In this document: piece after piece, positions 34,840 through 43,264 of the stretch | Layout: the number at the start of each line of letters is the position of its first letter | Position numbering within the stretch: position 1 is the first letter of the stretch | Source of the DNA: CAYTZH01 sp964442285 | GTDB lineage: Bacteria; Myxococcota_A; UBA9160; JAFDET01 | Direction of reading: 5' to 3' | NCBI GenBank assembly: GCA_964442285.1 | Contig: CAYTZH010000001.1 | Location: 1 to 64,000, forward strand | DNA: 64,000 nt | Position numbers and translations under genes: made by a program | The notes under the pieces: model-generated | Told to the model about the DNA's origin: nothing | The model's database searches: none | What the model saw: only the letters and a program-made list of their open reading frames with translations

Positions 34840-36048
34840 ATGACCGCCGTCGCGCCGCCGCCGCCCACCCGGTTCCAGCGCTTCCTCCTGCGCCGCACCC
34901 ACGCTGCTCTCGGCCGCCCGCCGGTCCGCTTCGCCCTGTGGGACGGTCGGGACGTGAATCCCGAGACCCCCGATCCCGTGGGCCGCATCCAGCTGCGCGA
35001 CGCCTCGGTGCTGCGGGCCCTGCTGCGGAGCCCGCAGATCGCCTTCGGCGACGCCTACTGCGACGGGCGGATCGAGGCGGAAGGGGACATCGCCGAGTCG
35101 CTGGCCTCGGTGTTCCGGGCGGGACGCTCCGCTCCGCGCTGGGCGCGCGCGCTCACGCGCCTTGCCACCTGGCGCCCCCAGCGGAACACGCGGCGGCGTG
35201 CGCGCGGGAACGTCCACCACCACTACGACCTGGGCAACGACTTCTACGCCCTCTGGCTCGACGCGGACATGGTCTACACCTGCGCGTACTTCCCCACGCC
35301 CGAGTCGACCCTCGAAGCGGCCCAGCGCGCCAAGCTCGACCACGTCTGCCGCAAGCTGTCCCTGCGCCCGGGCGAGCAGGTGGTGGAGGCCGGGTGCGGC
35401 TGGGGCGCCCTCGCCCTGCACATGGCCGAGCACTACGGCGTCTCCGTCCGGGCCTTCAACGTGTCGTCGGAGCAGGTGGCCTGGGCCCGGGAGCGGGCCC
35501 GGGAGCGGGGCCTCGAGAAGCAGGTGGAGTTCCTGGAGGACGACTACCGCAACATCCGCGGGACCTGCGACGTGTTCGTCTCCGTCGGCATGCTCGAGCA
35601 CGTGGGCCGGGCCCACTACCGGAGCCTCGGGAGGGTGATCGACCGCTGTCTCCCGCCGGACGGCCGGGGCCTGCTGCACTTCATCGGGCACCCTCGGGTC
35701 CAGCCCATGAGCCCCTGGCTGGAGCGCAACATCTTCCCGGGCGCCTACATCCCGGCCCTGTCGGAGATGCTTCCGGTGCTCGAGCCCCAGGGCCTGGCCG
35801 TCCTCGACGTGGAGAACCTGCGCCTCCACTACGCCCTCACCCTGCAGCACTGGCTCGAGCGCTACGAGCGGGTCTACGAGCGGGTGGCGAGGATGTACGA
35901 CGAGCGCTTCGCGCGGATGTGGCGGCTGTACCTGGCGTCGTCGCGCGGCGCCTTCCTGTCGGGGACCTGCCAGCTCTGGCAGGTGACCTTCGCCCGCGAG
36001 GCCGCCCGGGGCCTGCCCTGGACGCGCGCGGAGCTCTACGCCGGCTAG
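34840..36048 (+). CDS. cfa: Cyclopropane-fatty-acyl-phospholipid synthase family methyltransferase
   Basis: Transfers a methylene from S-adenosylmethionine to unsaturated acyl chains of membrane phospholipids. 402 aa. HHHYDLGNDFYALWLD near residue 125, the SAM site VVEAGCGWGALALHMAEHYG near 183, and VSVGMLEHVGRAHY near 247 are diagnostic. TYSCAYF-like VYTCAYF and the final RMWRLYLASSRGAF also fit. ATG 34840 is set by GGGAGGGG. Related enzymes methylate or hydroxylate lipids, so the exact product is open. It has its own promoter. Membrane remodelling under stress is the usual role. Confidence 0.93.
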   Translation: MTAVAPPPPTRFQRFLLRRTHAALGRPPVRFALWDGRDVNPETPDPVGRIQLRDASVLRALLRSPQIAFGDAYCDGRIEAEGDIAESLASVFRAGRSAPRWARALTRLATWRPQRNTRRRARGNVHHHYDLGNDFYALWLDADMVYTCAYFPTPESTLEAAQRAKLDHVCRKLSLRPGEQVVEAGCGWGALALHMAEHYGVSVRAFNVSSEQVAWARERARERGLEKQVEFLEDDYRNIRGTCDVFVSVGMLEHVGRAHYRSLGRVIDRCLPPDGRGLLHFIGHPRVQPMSPWLERNIFPGAYIPALSEMLPVLEPQGLAVLDVENLRLHYALTLQHWLERYERVYERVARMYDERFARMWRLYLASSRGAFLSGTCQLWQVTFAREAARGLPWTRAELYAG

Positions 36049-36061
36049 CGCTGGCGGGAAG

Positions 36062-36115
36062 CCGCTCGGCTCACTCCAGGAGGCGGGACGCCGCCCCGCT
36101 CGGCTCACTCCAGGA
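36062..36115. repeat. Short direct duplication over the 3' end of a secreted-protein gene
   Basis: The 20 bases at 36062-36081 recur exactly at 36096-36115, a 34-base period. The right copy contains the stop and last codons of the minus-strand gene ending at 36105; the left copy is an extra, untranslated duplicate. Confidence 0.85.
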
Positions 36116-36413
36116 AGCAGCCGCTGCCCTCGCGGTGGCGGGCCACGCGGCTCACCAGGCCGCCGAACAGGCTCGCCTCCACGCCATCGCCGGCGTCGAG
36201 GAGGCGGTGGGCGATCCGGTCCATGCCGGGCAGGGCGAGGTCGTCGGCGCAGCTCGCGGCGCTGCGCCCGCCCACGAACTGACACGAGCACATGTGGCGG
36301 GCCGCGTAGCCCAGCCCGACCTGGACCCGAGCGGCCAGGGGCGGCACCCCCATCAGGGCGGCCACGGCGAGGACCGCCGCCAGGGCGAGGGCGGCCCGGC
36401 GCACCCACCTCAC
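36105..36413 (-). CDS. Small secreted protein coupled to a serine hydrolase
   Basis: 102 aa. N-terminal hydrophobic signal or anchor (ALALAAVLAVAALMGVPPLAA), then RHMCSCQFVGGRSAASCADDL and a C-terminal GSGCFLE. From memory, an N-terminal segment of similar pattern (CSx-FVxGR ... GxGCxL) is fused in front of the catalytic domain in many secreted class C-like serine hydrolases. Here it is a separate gene whose GTG overlaps the hydrolase stop as GTGA. It may therefore be a folding or partner subunit. Four cysteines suggest disulfides in the periplasm. The fusion comparison is inference. Confidence 0.65.
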   Translation of the reverse strand: MRWVRRAALALAAVLAVAALMGVPPLAARVQVGLGYAARHMCSCQFVGGRSAASCADDLALPGMDRIAHRLLDAGDGVEASLFGGLVSRVARHREGSGCFLE

Positions 36414-37588
36414 GGCGCGTCTCCCGACGGGAAGGCGGCGAGCGCCGCCCCCACCCGCCCGGTCAGCTCGGGCCAGGTCTGCCCGTGCAGCTCCCCCAGG
36501 CGCACCAGCACCAGGTTGCGGGCCGGATCCACCAGCACGTACTGGCCGCCGTTGCCCAGGGCGGCGAAGGCCGTCGGCGCCGCGTCCGGCACCTCGTCGG
36601 GCTGACCCTCCGAGGCGTCGCCGGAGAGCCAGACGTGGCCGCCGTAGACGCCGCTGTTCTCGGCGTCGCCGGGGGCGCGCGCCAGGTCCACCCAGCCCTC
36701 GGGCAGCACGCGCTCGCCCTCCCAGACGCCGTCGCGCAGGTAGAGCAGGCCGAAGCGGGCCCAGTCCCGGGCCCGCGCCCAGACGAAGCCGCCGCCCAGG
36801 AAGTTCCCCGCCGCGTCGAACTCCGGCACCGCGCTCGCCATCCCGATCCGATCGAAGAGCGCGCGGCGCAGGAAGGCCAGGGTCGCCTCGCGCCCGCCGC
36901 CGACGGCCTCGCTCACCAGGTGGGCCAGCAGCATGCTGGTGGCGGTGGAGTAGGCCCAGTGGGAGCCGGCCGGGTGCTCGGAGGGCGCGTCCGCCGCGAA
37001 GGCCACCACGTCGCGGGAGCCCTCGGCGAAGAGCATGCGCGCCACGAAGGAGAGGGAGATGTCGCCGTTCCCCGCGCGATCCGCGTTGGCCAGGCCCGTG
37101 GTCATCTGGAGCATGTGACGCAGGGTGATGTCGCGGCGGGGATCGTCGGCGCCGGACCAGGCGGGAATCGGGGCCGGCGCGTCCAGGGCCAGGCGGCCCT
37201 CCCCGACGAGCACGCCCACGGCCGCCTGGGTGACGGTCTTGGCCATGGACCAGGACAGGAAGCGGCTGTCGCGTCCGAAGCCGTCGGCGTAGCGCTCGAG
37301 GACCAGACGGCCATCGTGGACCAGGAGCAGCGCTCGCGTGTTGGGCACGCCCGACGGGCCTTGCGCCGCGAAGAGCGCGTCGACGGCCCCGGCGAGCGCC
37401 GGCTCGTCGACACCCGCCGGGAGCGGCCCCTCGGTCCAACGCGCCGTGGGCCAGGGCACCCCAGGCGGCTGCTCCGGCAGCGCCACGCGATCGGCGCGCG
37501 CCGTCCCCCCGAGGCCGAGGACGAGGGCGATCCCCCAGCTCGTCGCGCGGAAGACCGCGCGGAGGCGTCTCCTCGCGTCGAGGCCCAT
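36410..37588 (-). CDS. Class C beta-lactamase-related serine hydrolase
   Basis: 392 aa with a signal peptide (WGIALVLGLGGTARA), so periplasmic. The nucleophile SxxK is in LSWSMAKTVTQ near residue 115. The Tyr motif appears as WAYSTATSMLLA near 215. GNGGQYVLVDPARNLVLVRLG near 355 provides the KTG-equivalent strand. Members include esterases, D-aminopeptidases and 6-aminohexanoate hydrolases, so beta-lactamase activity should not be assumed. Divergent from the FAD reductase gene with only 35 bases between starts. Confidence 0.88.
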   Translation of the reverse strand: MGLDARRRLRAVFRATSWGIALVLGLGGTARADRVALPEQPPGVPWPTARWTEGPLPAGVDEPALAGAVDALFAAQGPSGVPNTRALLLVHDGRLVLERYADGFGRDSRFLSWSMAKTVTQAAVGVLVGEGRLALDAPAPIPAWSGADDPRRDITLRHMLQMTTGLANADRAGNGDISLSFVARMLFAEGSRDVVAFAADAPSEHPAGSHWAYSTATSMLLAHLVSEAVGGGREATLAFLRRALFDRIGMASAVPEFDAAGNFLGGGFVWARARDWARFGLLYLRDGVWEGERVLPEGWVDLARAPGDAENSGVYGGHVWLSGDASEGQPDEVPDAAPTAFAALGNGGQYVLVDPARNLVLVRLGELHGQTWPELTGRVGAALAAFPSGDAP

Positions 37589-37623
37589 CTCAGTCCGATA
37601 GCATAGACGAGGAGGAGGGTGGC

Positions 37624-38760
37624 GTGGACCGATGTGACGTGCTCGTGGTGGGGGGTGGGCCTGCGGGATCGTCGACGGCGTGGAGCCTGGTCCGGCATGG
37701 GCTCGATGTGGTGGTGGTGGACCGCGCGCAGTTTCCGCGCGACAAGATCTGCGCGGGCTGGATCACGCCCCCCGTCGCCAAGTGTCTCCAGCTCGACCTG
37801 GCGGACTACCGCAAGGACCGCGTGCTCCAGCCCATCGAGGGATTCGCCGTCTCCCTGCGCGGCGGGGCCGCCAGCGCCTGCCACCGGGGCGGCGTGGTCA
37901 GCTACGGCATCCGGCGCTGCGAGTTCGACGACTACCTGCTGCGCCGCTCGGGGGCCCGCCAGCGGCTGGGGGAGCCGCTGCGCGACCTGCGCCGCGAGGC
38001 CGGGCGCTGGATCCTCGACGGCGAGCTCTCGGCGCCGTGGCTCGTCGGCGCGGGAGGACACTTCTGCCCCGTGGCGCGTCACCTCGGGGTGCGGCCGGGC
38101 GAGGGCGAGCCCACCACGGTGGTCGCGCGAGAGGTTGAGTTCGCCCTCGGGCCGGAGCAGCGGGCCCGCTGCTCGGCCCGGCCCGAGCTGCCCGCGCTCT
38201 ACTTCGAGCGCGACCTCCGGGGCTACGGCTGGGTGGTGCGCAAGGGCGACTGGCTCAACGTGGGCCTCGGCCGCCAGGATGCGGCGCGTTTTCCGGAGCG
38301 GGTGGAGCGTTTCCTCGACTGGCTGGACGCCGAGGGCCACGTGCCCCCGGGTACGCCGCGGCGTCTGAAGGGCCACGCCTACCTGCTCTACGGCGAGGCC
38401 GCGCGGCCGCTCGTCGGCGACGACGCGCTGCTCGTGGGGGATGCGGCCGGGCTCGCCTACGGCCGCAGCGGCGAGGGGATCCGTCCTGCGGTGGAGTCGG
38501 GTCTGCTGGCCGCGCGGGTGCTCTCTGACGCCCTGCACGGGAGCCACCGCGAGGTCCGGGCCGAATCGGAGTACGTGCGCCGCATGGGAAGGCGCTTCGG
38601 ACCGCGCCGCGGTCGCAAGCGCATCACCTGGCGGGAGCGCATCCCGTTCCCCCTGCGGCGACGGGCTGCCGCCCGCCTGCTGGCCTCCCCGAGGTTCGCG
38701 GGACCGGTCGTGGTGGACCGCTGGTTCCTGCATCGGGAGGTCCCCGCGCTGTCCGTGTGA
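37624..38760 (+). CDS. FAD-dependent oxidoreductase, geranylgeranyl-reductase-like
   Basis: 378 aa. The FAD dinucleotide motif CDVLVVGGGPAGSSTAW opens the protein, VDRAQFPRDKICAGW follows (the PxxK-C-G block of the geranylgeranyl reductase branch), and the second FAD motif LLVGDAAGLAYGRSGEGIRPA is near residue 275. These enzymes reduce double bases of isoprenoid chains or halogenate/hydroxylate; here alkene reduction in a lipid or quinone chain is the best guess. GTG 37624 follows GAGGAGGG. The basic stretch RRMGRRFGPRRGRKR precedes a C-terminal helix. Confidence 0.82.
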   Translation: MDRCDVLVVGGGPAGSSTAWSLVRHGLDVVVVDRAQFPRDKICAGWITPPVAKCLQLDLADYRKDRVLQPIEGFAVSLRGGAASACHRGGVVSYGIRRCEFDDYLLRRSGARQRLGEPLRDLRREAGRWILDGELSAPWLVGAGGHFCPVARHLGVRPGEGEPTTVVAREVEFALGPEQRARCSARPELPALYFERDLRGYGWVVRKGDWLNVGLGRQDAARFPERVERFLDWLDAEGHVPPGTPRRLKGHAYLLYGEAARPLVGDDALLVGDAAGLAYGRSGEGIRPAVESGLLAARVLSDALHGSHREVRAESEYVRRMGRRFGPRRGRKRITWRERIPFPLRRRAAARLLASPRFAGPVVVDRWFLHREVPALSV

Positions 38761-38857
38761 CCGACTTCGGTGTCGAGGGGCGGAGGGCGACGTCCTCGCG
38801 CTAGGCTCCTCGGAGCGCGGCGTTGGGCGGCGGGGAGGGGCGTTCGGAGCAGCTCAC

Positions 38858-39394
38858 GTGGAGTACGCGTTCTTCGTCGCGTTCGCGATCTACCTCGCGC
38901 CCTGGCTCGTGGCGGAGTCCCGCCGCCATCCCCGCGCGGGCCGCATCCTGGCCCTGAATCTGCTCGCCGGCTGGACGCTCGTCGGCTGGGCAGTCGCCCT
39001 CGGGTGGGCGCGCCGCGAGCGTCGCGGCCCGCCGGCGCTGCCCACGCGTCCCGTGCTGCGCCTCGTGCCCCCGGGTGCCGAGCGCGGGGTCGCCGTCACC
39101 CCGCGACGGGCCTGGGCCCTGGCTGCGGCGGCGCTCCTGCTCGCGGTGGCACTGCCCCTGCCCGCCGCGCGGCGACCCGCCCCCGGTCCCCTGCCCTCGA
39201 GCGCGACCCGAGCGGCGGTTGCGCTGCGGGCCGAGCCGCAGGCGTCCGCAGCGACGGTCGGCCGGCTGCCGGAGGCCTGTCCGGTGGCGATGCTCGCCGC
39301 CCGCGCCGGCTGGACCCGCGTCTGGCGCACGCGCGCCTGCGCCGGCGCGAGCGGGCGCGCCTCGGGCTGGCTACGCGTCTCGGAGCTGGACTGA
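38858..39394 (+). CDS. Superinfection-immunity-like membrane domain fused to an SH3-like domain
   Basis: 178 aa. Residues 1-55 contain two membrane helices with the pattern FFVAFAIYLAPWLVAESRRHP, ILALNLLAGWTLVGWAVALGWA. The P-x-N-GWT-GW spacing matches the T4 Imm-like superinfection immunity family, which in phage T4 blocks DNA injection of related phages. A third hydrophobic segment (ALAAAALLLAVALPLPA) leads to a ~65-residue C-terminal domain (AVALRAEPQASAATVGRLPEAC...GRASGWLRVSELD) that reads as a bacterial SH3b domain. GTG 38858 is the start. Chromosomal role unknown. The 3' end overlaps the convergent GGDEF-EAL gene by 24 bases. Confidence 0.7.
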   Translation: MEYAFFVAFAIYLAPWLVAESRRHPRAGRILALNLLAGWTLVGWAVALGWARRERRGPPALPTRPVLRLVPPGAERGVAVTPRRAWALAAAALLLAVALPLPAARRPAPGPLPSSATRAAVALRAEPQASAATVGRLPEACPVAMLAARAGWTRVWRTRACAGASGRASGWLRVSELD

Positions 39395-41338
39395 GGCCGC
39401 CGCGGCGAGCTCCTTCTCCTGCTCCAGGAAGCCCAGGAAGACCCCGGGCGCCAGCGGGCGGCTGAGCAGATAGCCCTGGACCTCGTCGCAGCCGAGCTCG
39501 CGCAGGAAGGCGAGCTGCTCCTCGGTCTCCACGCCCTCGCCGACCACGCCCATCCGGAGCCGGTGCGCCATGGCGATGATGGCCGACGCGATGGCGGCGT
39601 CGTCCCGGTTGTCCGGCAGCTCGGCCACGAAGCTGCGGTCGATCTTGAGGCGGTCGATCGGATAGCGCCGCAGGCTCGTGAGCGACGAGTACCCCGTGCC
39701 GAAGTCGTCGAGGGCGAGGCCCACGCCGGTGGCGTGGAGGGCCGCCAACGCGCCGTGGGTAATCCGGTCGTCGCGCACGATGGTGCTCTCGGTGATCTCG
39801 AGCTCGAGACGGCTCGGCGGAACCCCGGTCTCCTTGAGCACACGGCGCACCTGGGGGATGAAGTCCGGGTGCCGGATCTGGTGGCCCGACACGTTCACCG
39901 CCAGTCGGGGCAGGACGTAGCCGGCGGCGTTCCAGACCTGCCACTGGCGGCAGGCGGTCTCGAACACCCAGGCGCCCAGCGGGACGATCAGCCCGCACTG
40001 CTCCGCCACCGGGATGAACTCGTCGGGGCCGACCGGGCCGAGCTCGGGATCGGTCCAGCGCAGCAGCGCCTCCGCACCGATCAGCCGCCCGCTCACCAGG
40101 TTGCGGAGCGGCTGATAGGCGAGCGAGAGGTCCGTGCCCGCCTCCAGGGCGGCGCGCAGACGCCCCTCCAGCTCGAGACGCCGGCGGCCCTCGTCGCTGA
40201 GCAGCTCCGTGAAGAACTGGAAGTGGTTCCGACCGCGTTCCTTGGCGTGGTACATGGCCAGGTCCGCGCTGCGCAGCAGGCCGTCCGCCTCGACGCCGTC
40301 CTCGGGGAACAGGGCGATGCCGATGCTCGCGCTCACGAACAGGGGCCGGTCGTCCAGCCGGATGGGCTCGCGGAGCGCACCGAGCACCCGCCGGGCGGCG
40401 ACGGCCGCTCCGCTGGCGTCGTGGACCTCGCTCAGCAGGATCGTGAACTCGTCGCCGCCCAGCCGCGAGACGGCGGCCTCGGAGTCGCACTCGGGGCGCG
40501 CCACCACGTCGCTCGTGCGCAGGGCCTGGGTGAGCCGGGCGGCCACCGCCGCGAGCAGGCGGTCGCCGGCGTCGTGTCCCAGGGAGTCGTTGATGTCCTT
40601 GAAGCCGTCGAGGTCGACGAAGAGCAGGGCCAGGCGGCGCCCGTGGCGGTCGGCGAGCTCGAGGGCCTGGGAGAGTCGCGCGTGGAAGAGCCGCCGGTTG
40701 GCCAGCCCGGTGAGCGGGTCGTAGAAGGCCAGCTCCTCGATGCGGCGGTTGGTCCGGCGCAGGGCGAGCTCGAGCTGGCGCTGGGCCCCGGCGAAGCTCG
40801 AGGCGATCACGCCCACGGCGAGGAAGGCGGCGATGCGGCTGGCCAGGTGGATCCGGCGCAGGTTGTCGGCCGGGATCTCGTACCAGGCCTCGACGCCCAT
40901 CTCCGCCAGCAGCCAGAACCCCGCCGCGCAGGCGGCGCAGAGGCCGGACCAGATCCAGCCCGCGCGCACGTTCACCAGCAGCGCCGCGGTCAGCGGGATC
41001 ACGTAGAGGAAGGCGAAGCCGGGATCGTAGAAACCGCCCCACACCGCGTTGGAGACGGCGAGGTAGGTGAAGAAGCAGCCCACGCCCACGTGGCCGCAGA
41101 TCTCCAGGCGCCGCCAGCGCCGTAGCGCCATCAGGTTCGCGCCGCAGGCGGCCATGAGGGCGAGCAGGGCGAGGCCCATCGCCGGCGAGCCCAGGGCCCA
41201 CAGCACCGGCACGAACGGAGCCGCGATCAGCGTCATCGCCGAGGTGGCGATGCTGATGGTGCGCACCCGACGGAGCGTGTCGGGCTCCGTCGTCTCCGGG
41301 TCGAAGCCCGCGTCGATCCAGCGTCGAACCAGTTCCAT
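39371..41338 (-). CDS. Membrane GGDEF-EAL protein
   Basis: 655 aa. Five or six N-terminal membrane helices (residues ~30-185) form a sensor of no named type, followed by RNRRIEELAFYDPLTGLANRR. GGDEF is canonical (RLGGDEF near 292) but preceded by a short insert ARPECDSEAAV. The EAL domain is complete: GAEALLRW near 422, AVNVSGHQI, LEITESTI, DDFGTGYSSL near 545, LKIDRSF and GEGVETEEQ. Both synthesis and degradation of c-di-GMP are possible. ATG 41338 places the start before the first helix. A 6-bp inverted repeat lies in the upstream region at 41375-41392. Confidence 0.92.
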   Translation of the reverse strand: MELVRRWIDAGFDPETTEPDTLRRVRTISIATSAMTLIAAPFVPVLWALGSPAMGLALLALMAACGANLMALRRWRRLEICGHVGVGCFFTYLAVSNAVWGGFYDPGFAFLYVIPLTAALLVNVRAGWIWSGLCAACAAGFWLLAEMGVEAWYEIPADNLRRIHLASRIAAFLAVGVIASSFAGAQRQLELALRRTNRRIEELAFYDPLTGLANRRLFHARLSQALELADRHGRRLALLFVDLDGFKDINDSLGHDAGDRLLAAVAARLTQALRTSDVVARPECDSEAAVSRLGGDEFTILLSEVHDASGAAVAARRVLGALREPIRLDDRPLFVSASIGIALFPEDGVEADGLLRSADLAMYHAKERGRNHFQFFTELLSDEGRRRLELEGRLRAALEAGTDLSLAYQPLRNLVSGRLIGAEALLRWTDPELGPVGPDEFIPVAEQCGLIVPLGAWVFETACRQWQVWNAAGYVLPRLAVNVSGHQIRHPDFIPQVRRVLKETGVPPSRLELEITESTIVRDDRITHGALAALHATGVGLALDDFGTGYSSLTSLRRYPIDRLKIDRSFVAELPDNRDDAAIASAIIAMAHRLRMGVVGEGVETEEQLAFLRELGCDEVQGYLLSRPLAPGVFLGFLEQEKELAAAASVQLRDA

Positions 41339-41530
41339 GGTCGGTCCGGGCGAGCGGCGGTGGCCGGCTTGCTCCACCGACGGGAATCGGTGCCGCACGG
41401 ACCGTTCTTGATGCACCCTTGGTGTCGCCGGACGGCTCTGCCGCGATCCTGGCGAGATCGCCCGGTGGGGCGCTACGGACTTCGGATGAAACCGAGCGGT
41501 GTCTTTCCTGCCAGGCGTGCGATCGTCGGC

Positions 41531-41890
41531 TCAGTTGAGCGCGGCGACCTCGAGCCCGCCTGGCGGCGGCGGCGACGCCGCTCGGGTGCCGACCTCGGCC
41601 ACGAAGCGGTAGCCGACCCCCCGAACCGTGCGCACGAAACGCTCGCTGCGCCGGTCGTCACCCAGGGAGCGACGCACGGCGCGTACGGCGCGGTCGAGGG
41701 AGTCGCGGGAGACGTTCTCCCCCCGCCACACGGTCTCCATGAGCTCGTCCCGGGAGACCAGGCGGTGCCGGTTGCGGACCAGGTGGATCAGCAGGCGCAG
41801 GGGCTTGGGCTGGATCGCTACGCGGCGCCCCGCGGTGCGGAGCTCGAACTCCGCCTCGCTCAGCTCGAAGTTCTCGAAGTGATGGATCAC
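41531..41890 (-). CDS. Stand-alone OmpR/ToxR-type winged-helix DNA-binding protein
   Basis: 119 aa. FELSEAEFELRTAGRRVAIQPKPLRLLIHLVRNRHRLVSRDELMETVW and RAVRAVRRSLGDDRRSERFVRTVRGVGYRFVAEV are here split to name the elements: a beta-sheet entry, recognition helix region and wing of the trans_reg_C family. There is no receiver, membrane or sensor domain on either side, and the protein ends in a Pro/Gly tail (SPPPPGGLEVAALN). GTG 41890 follows GGAGGAGG; an in-frame GTG at 41980 would add 30 residues. Target genes unknown. Confidence 0.85.
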   Translation of the reverse strand: MIHHFENFELSEAEFELRTAGRRVAIQPKPLRLLIHLVRNRHRLVSRDELMETVWRGENVSRDSLDRAVRAVRRSLGDDRRSERFVRTVRGVGYRFVAEVGTRAASPPPPGGLEVAALN

Positions 41891-42084
41891 GCGGCGATGG
41901 ACCTCCTCCGGCCAACGGCTTCTGGACCGGACGTTCTGGTTGGCAATACGTCCGGGGTTGGATTCCGGTTTCACCCGCACGGGTGCGATCCGTCGATTCC
42001 CCCGTGGGGATCGGGCCCCGAAAGCCGCGGCCGCGCCGAAAGCTCCGGGACCTCCCTGCCGATGGACGAGGCCGGAGGGGCGCC

Positions 42085-42576
42085 ATGGCCGTGCGAATGC
42101 TGTGCACCCGGTGCTGGCGGACGACCCGTCCGGACACCCGCATCGACGGCTCGGATCGACTCGAGCGCCTGGCCTGGTGCGTCGGCGGTCTCCCGGGGCT
42201 GGCCTACTGCTGGTGGCGCCACACGACCCGCCGCAAGGTGTGCGGTGGCTGCGGGGGCGAGGATCTGATCCGCGAGGCCCGCGCGGCCCGGGAGCGCTCG
42301 CCCGCGCCCGGCCCCTGGGGCGGCCTCGTCCGCAGCGACGCCGCCCGGATCTGGCCGCCAGGGCTCCGCGCGCCGCGGGCGCGCCTGCGCCGCGCCCGCT
42401 GGATGGTGGCGGCTGCGAGCCTGGCGCTGGCCACGGCCCTCGCGGGCCCGGCCTTCGGCGCGTGGGCCCTCGGGGCGGCGGGGCTGGTCCTCGGCCTGCG
42501 GGCGCGCCCCCGCCGAGCGCCGCCGGTCGAGGCCTGGGACGCGAGCGGGCGACGGCTCCCCATCGAGGCCCTCTAG
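42085..42576 (+). CDS. Zinc-ribbon membrane protein of unknown function
   Basis: 163 aa. Two Cys pairs, LCTRC near residue 7 and CGGC near 54, could form one zinc site. WCVGGLPGLAYCWWR between them is a hydrophobic hairpin, and ARWMVAAASLALATALAGPAFGAWALGAAGLVLG near 105-138 is one or two membrane helices. No family recognised. ATG 42085 follows GGAGGGG. It is divergent from the winged-helix gene, which is a possible regulator by position only. Confidence 0.65.
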   Translation: MAVRMLCTRCWRTTRPDTRIDGSDRLERLAWCVGGLPGLAYCWWRHTTRRKVCGGCGGEDLIREARAARERSPAPGPWGGLVRSDAARIWPPGLRAPRARLRRARWMVAAASLALATALAGPAFGAWALGAAGLVLGLRARPRRAPPVEAWDASGRRLPIEAL

Positions 42577-42657
42577 CCCTGCCGCAGCCCGCGTTGCAGC
42601 GGGAGGGGCCTCTGGCACCCTCACCAGGGGCCCTTCCCGGGTCCTCGAGGAGTCCCC

Positions 42658-43182
42658 ATGCTTCGATCCAGCCTCCTGACGGCGCTTGCCGCGCTCCTGC
42701 TCGGCGCCGCCGTCCCCGTCCTCGCCGACGAGGAGCCGCCGCCCCCGTTTCGGGTCGGCGAGTCGCTCCCCGCGCTCACCCTCGAGGACCAGTACGGCGA
42801 GGTCCACACCCTCGGCGCCGCCGTCGAGCGGGTGCTCTTCACCCGCGACATGGACGGCGGCCGCCTGATCCGCGAGGCCCTGGCCGAGGACGGGAAGGCC
42901 CGGCTCGAGCGGGCGGATGCGATCGTGATCGCCGACGTCCACCGCATGCCGGGCATCATCCGCGCCACCATGGCCAAGCCCAGCATGCGCCGCCGGGGCT
43001 ACCCGATGTGGCTCGACGAGTCCGGGGAGCCCACCGCGCGACTTCCCAGCGCCGAAGGCCGGGCCACCCTGCTCCGGCTCGACGACCGCCGCCTGACGGC
43101 CATCGAGCACCTGACCACGGCCGAGGCCGTGCGCGCCGCCCTCGGGCCGCCCCCGAAGGACCCCGCAGAAGACCTCGACTGA
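42658..43182 (+). CDS. Secreted thioredoxin-fold protein without CxxC (YtfJ-like)
   Basis: 174 aa. Signal peptide (SSLLTALAALLLGAAVPVLA). The mature part starts FRVGESLPALTLEDQYGEVHTL, the entry strand of AhpC/TlpA-type thioredoxin folds, but where the redox CxxC should be it reads LFTRDMDGG. DAIVIADVHRMPGIIRATMAKP and YPMWLDESGE fit the YtfJ-like variant. So it is probably not a thiol oxidoreductase; function unknown. A GGCC-rich imperfect hairpin and GAGGAG precede the ATG. Confidence 0.6.
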   Translation: MLRSSLLTALAALLLGAAVPVLADEEPPPPFRVGESLPALTLEDQYGEVHTLGAAVERVLFTRDMDGGRLIREALAEDGKARLERADAIVIADVHRMPGIIRATMAKPSMRRRGYPMWLDESGEPTARLPSAEGRATLLRLDDRRLTAIEHLTTAEAVRAALGPPPKDPAEDLD

Positions 43183-43205
43183 GCCGGCGGGAGCACCGAT
43201 GCCCC

Positions 43206-43248
43206 TTGACGTCGGGCGGCGCCATCAACAAACTAGCGCTCGTTAGTT
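43206..43248 (+). promoter_or_regulatory. TetR-P450 operon promoter with operator
   Basis: TTGACG (43206-43211) is followed after 17 bases by a weak -10 at 43229-43234. Overlapping that -10 is AACTAGCG-CT-CGTTAGTT (43231-43248), arms matching 7 of 8. The layout suggests autorepression by the TetR protein starting at 43265. Confidence 0.5.
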
Positions 43249-43264
43249 TTCAGGAGGCCCGAAC

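Noticed and set aside
41375..41392. CACCGA-N6-TCGGTG inverted repeat upstream of the GGDEF-EAL gene as an operator
   Set aside because: A 6-bp GC-rich dyad is expected by chance many times in 64 kb; no supporting promoter geometry.
42607..42632. GGCCTCTGG/CCAGGGGCC hairpin as a terminator
   Set aside because: The stem needs a G-U pair, no T-tract follows, and it lies just before a gene start rather than clearly after one.
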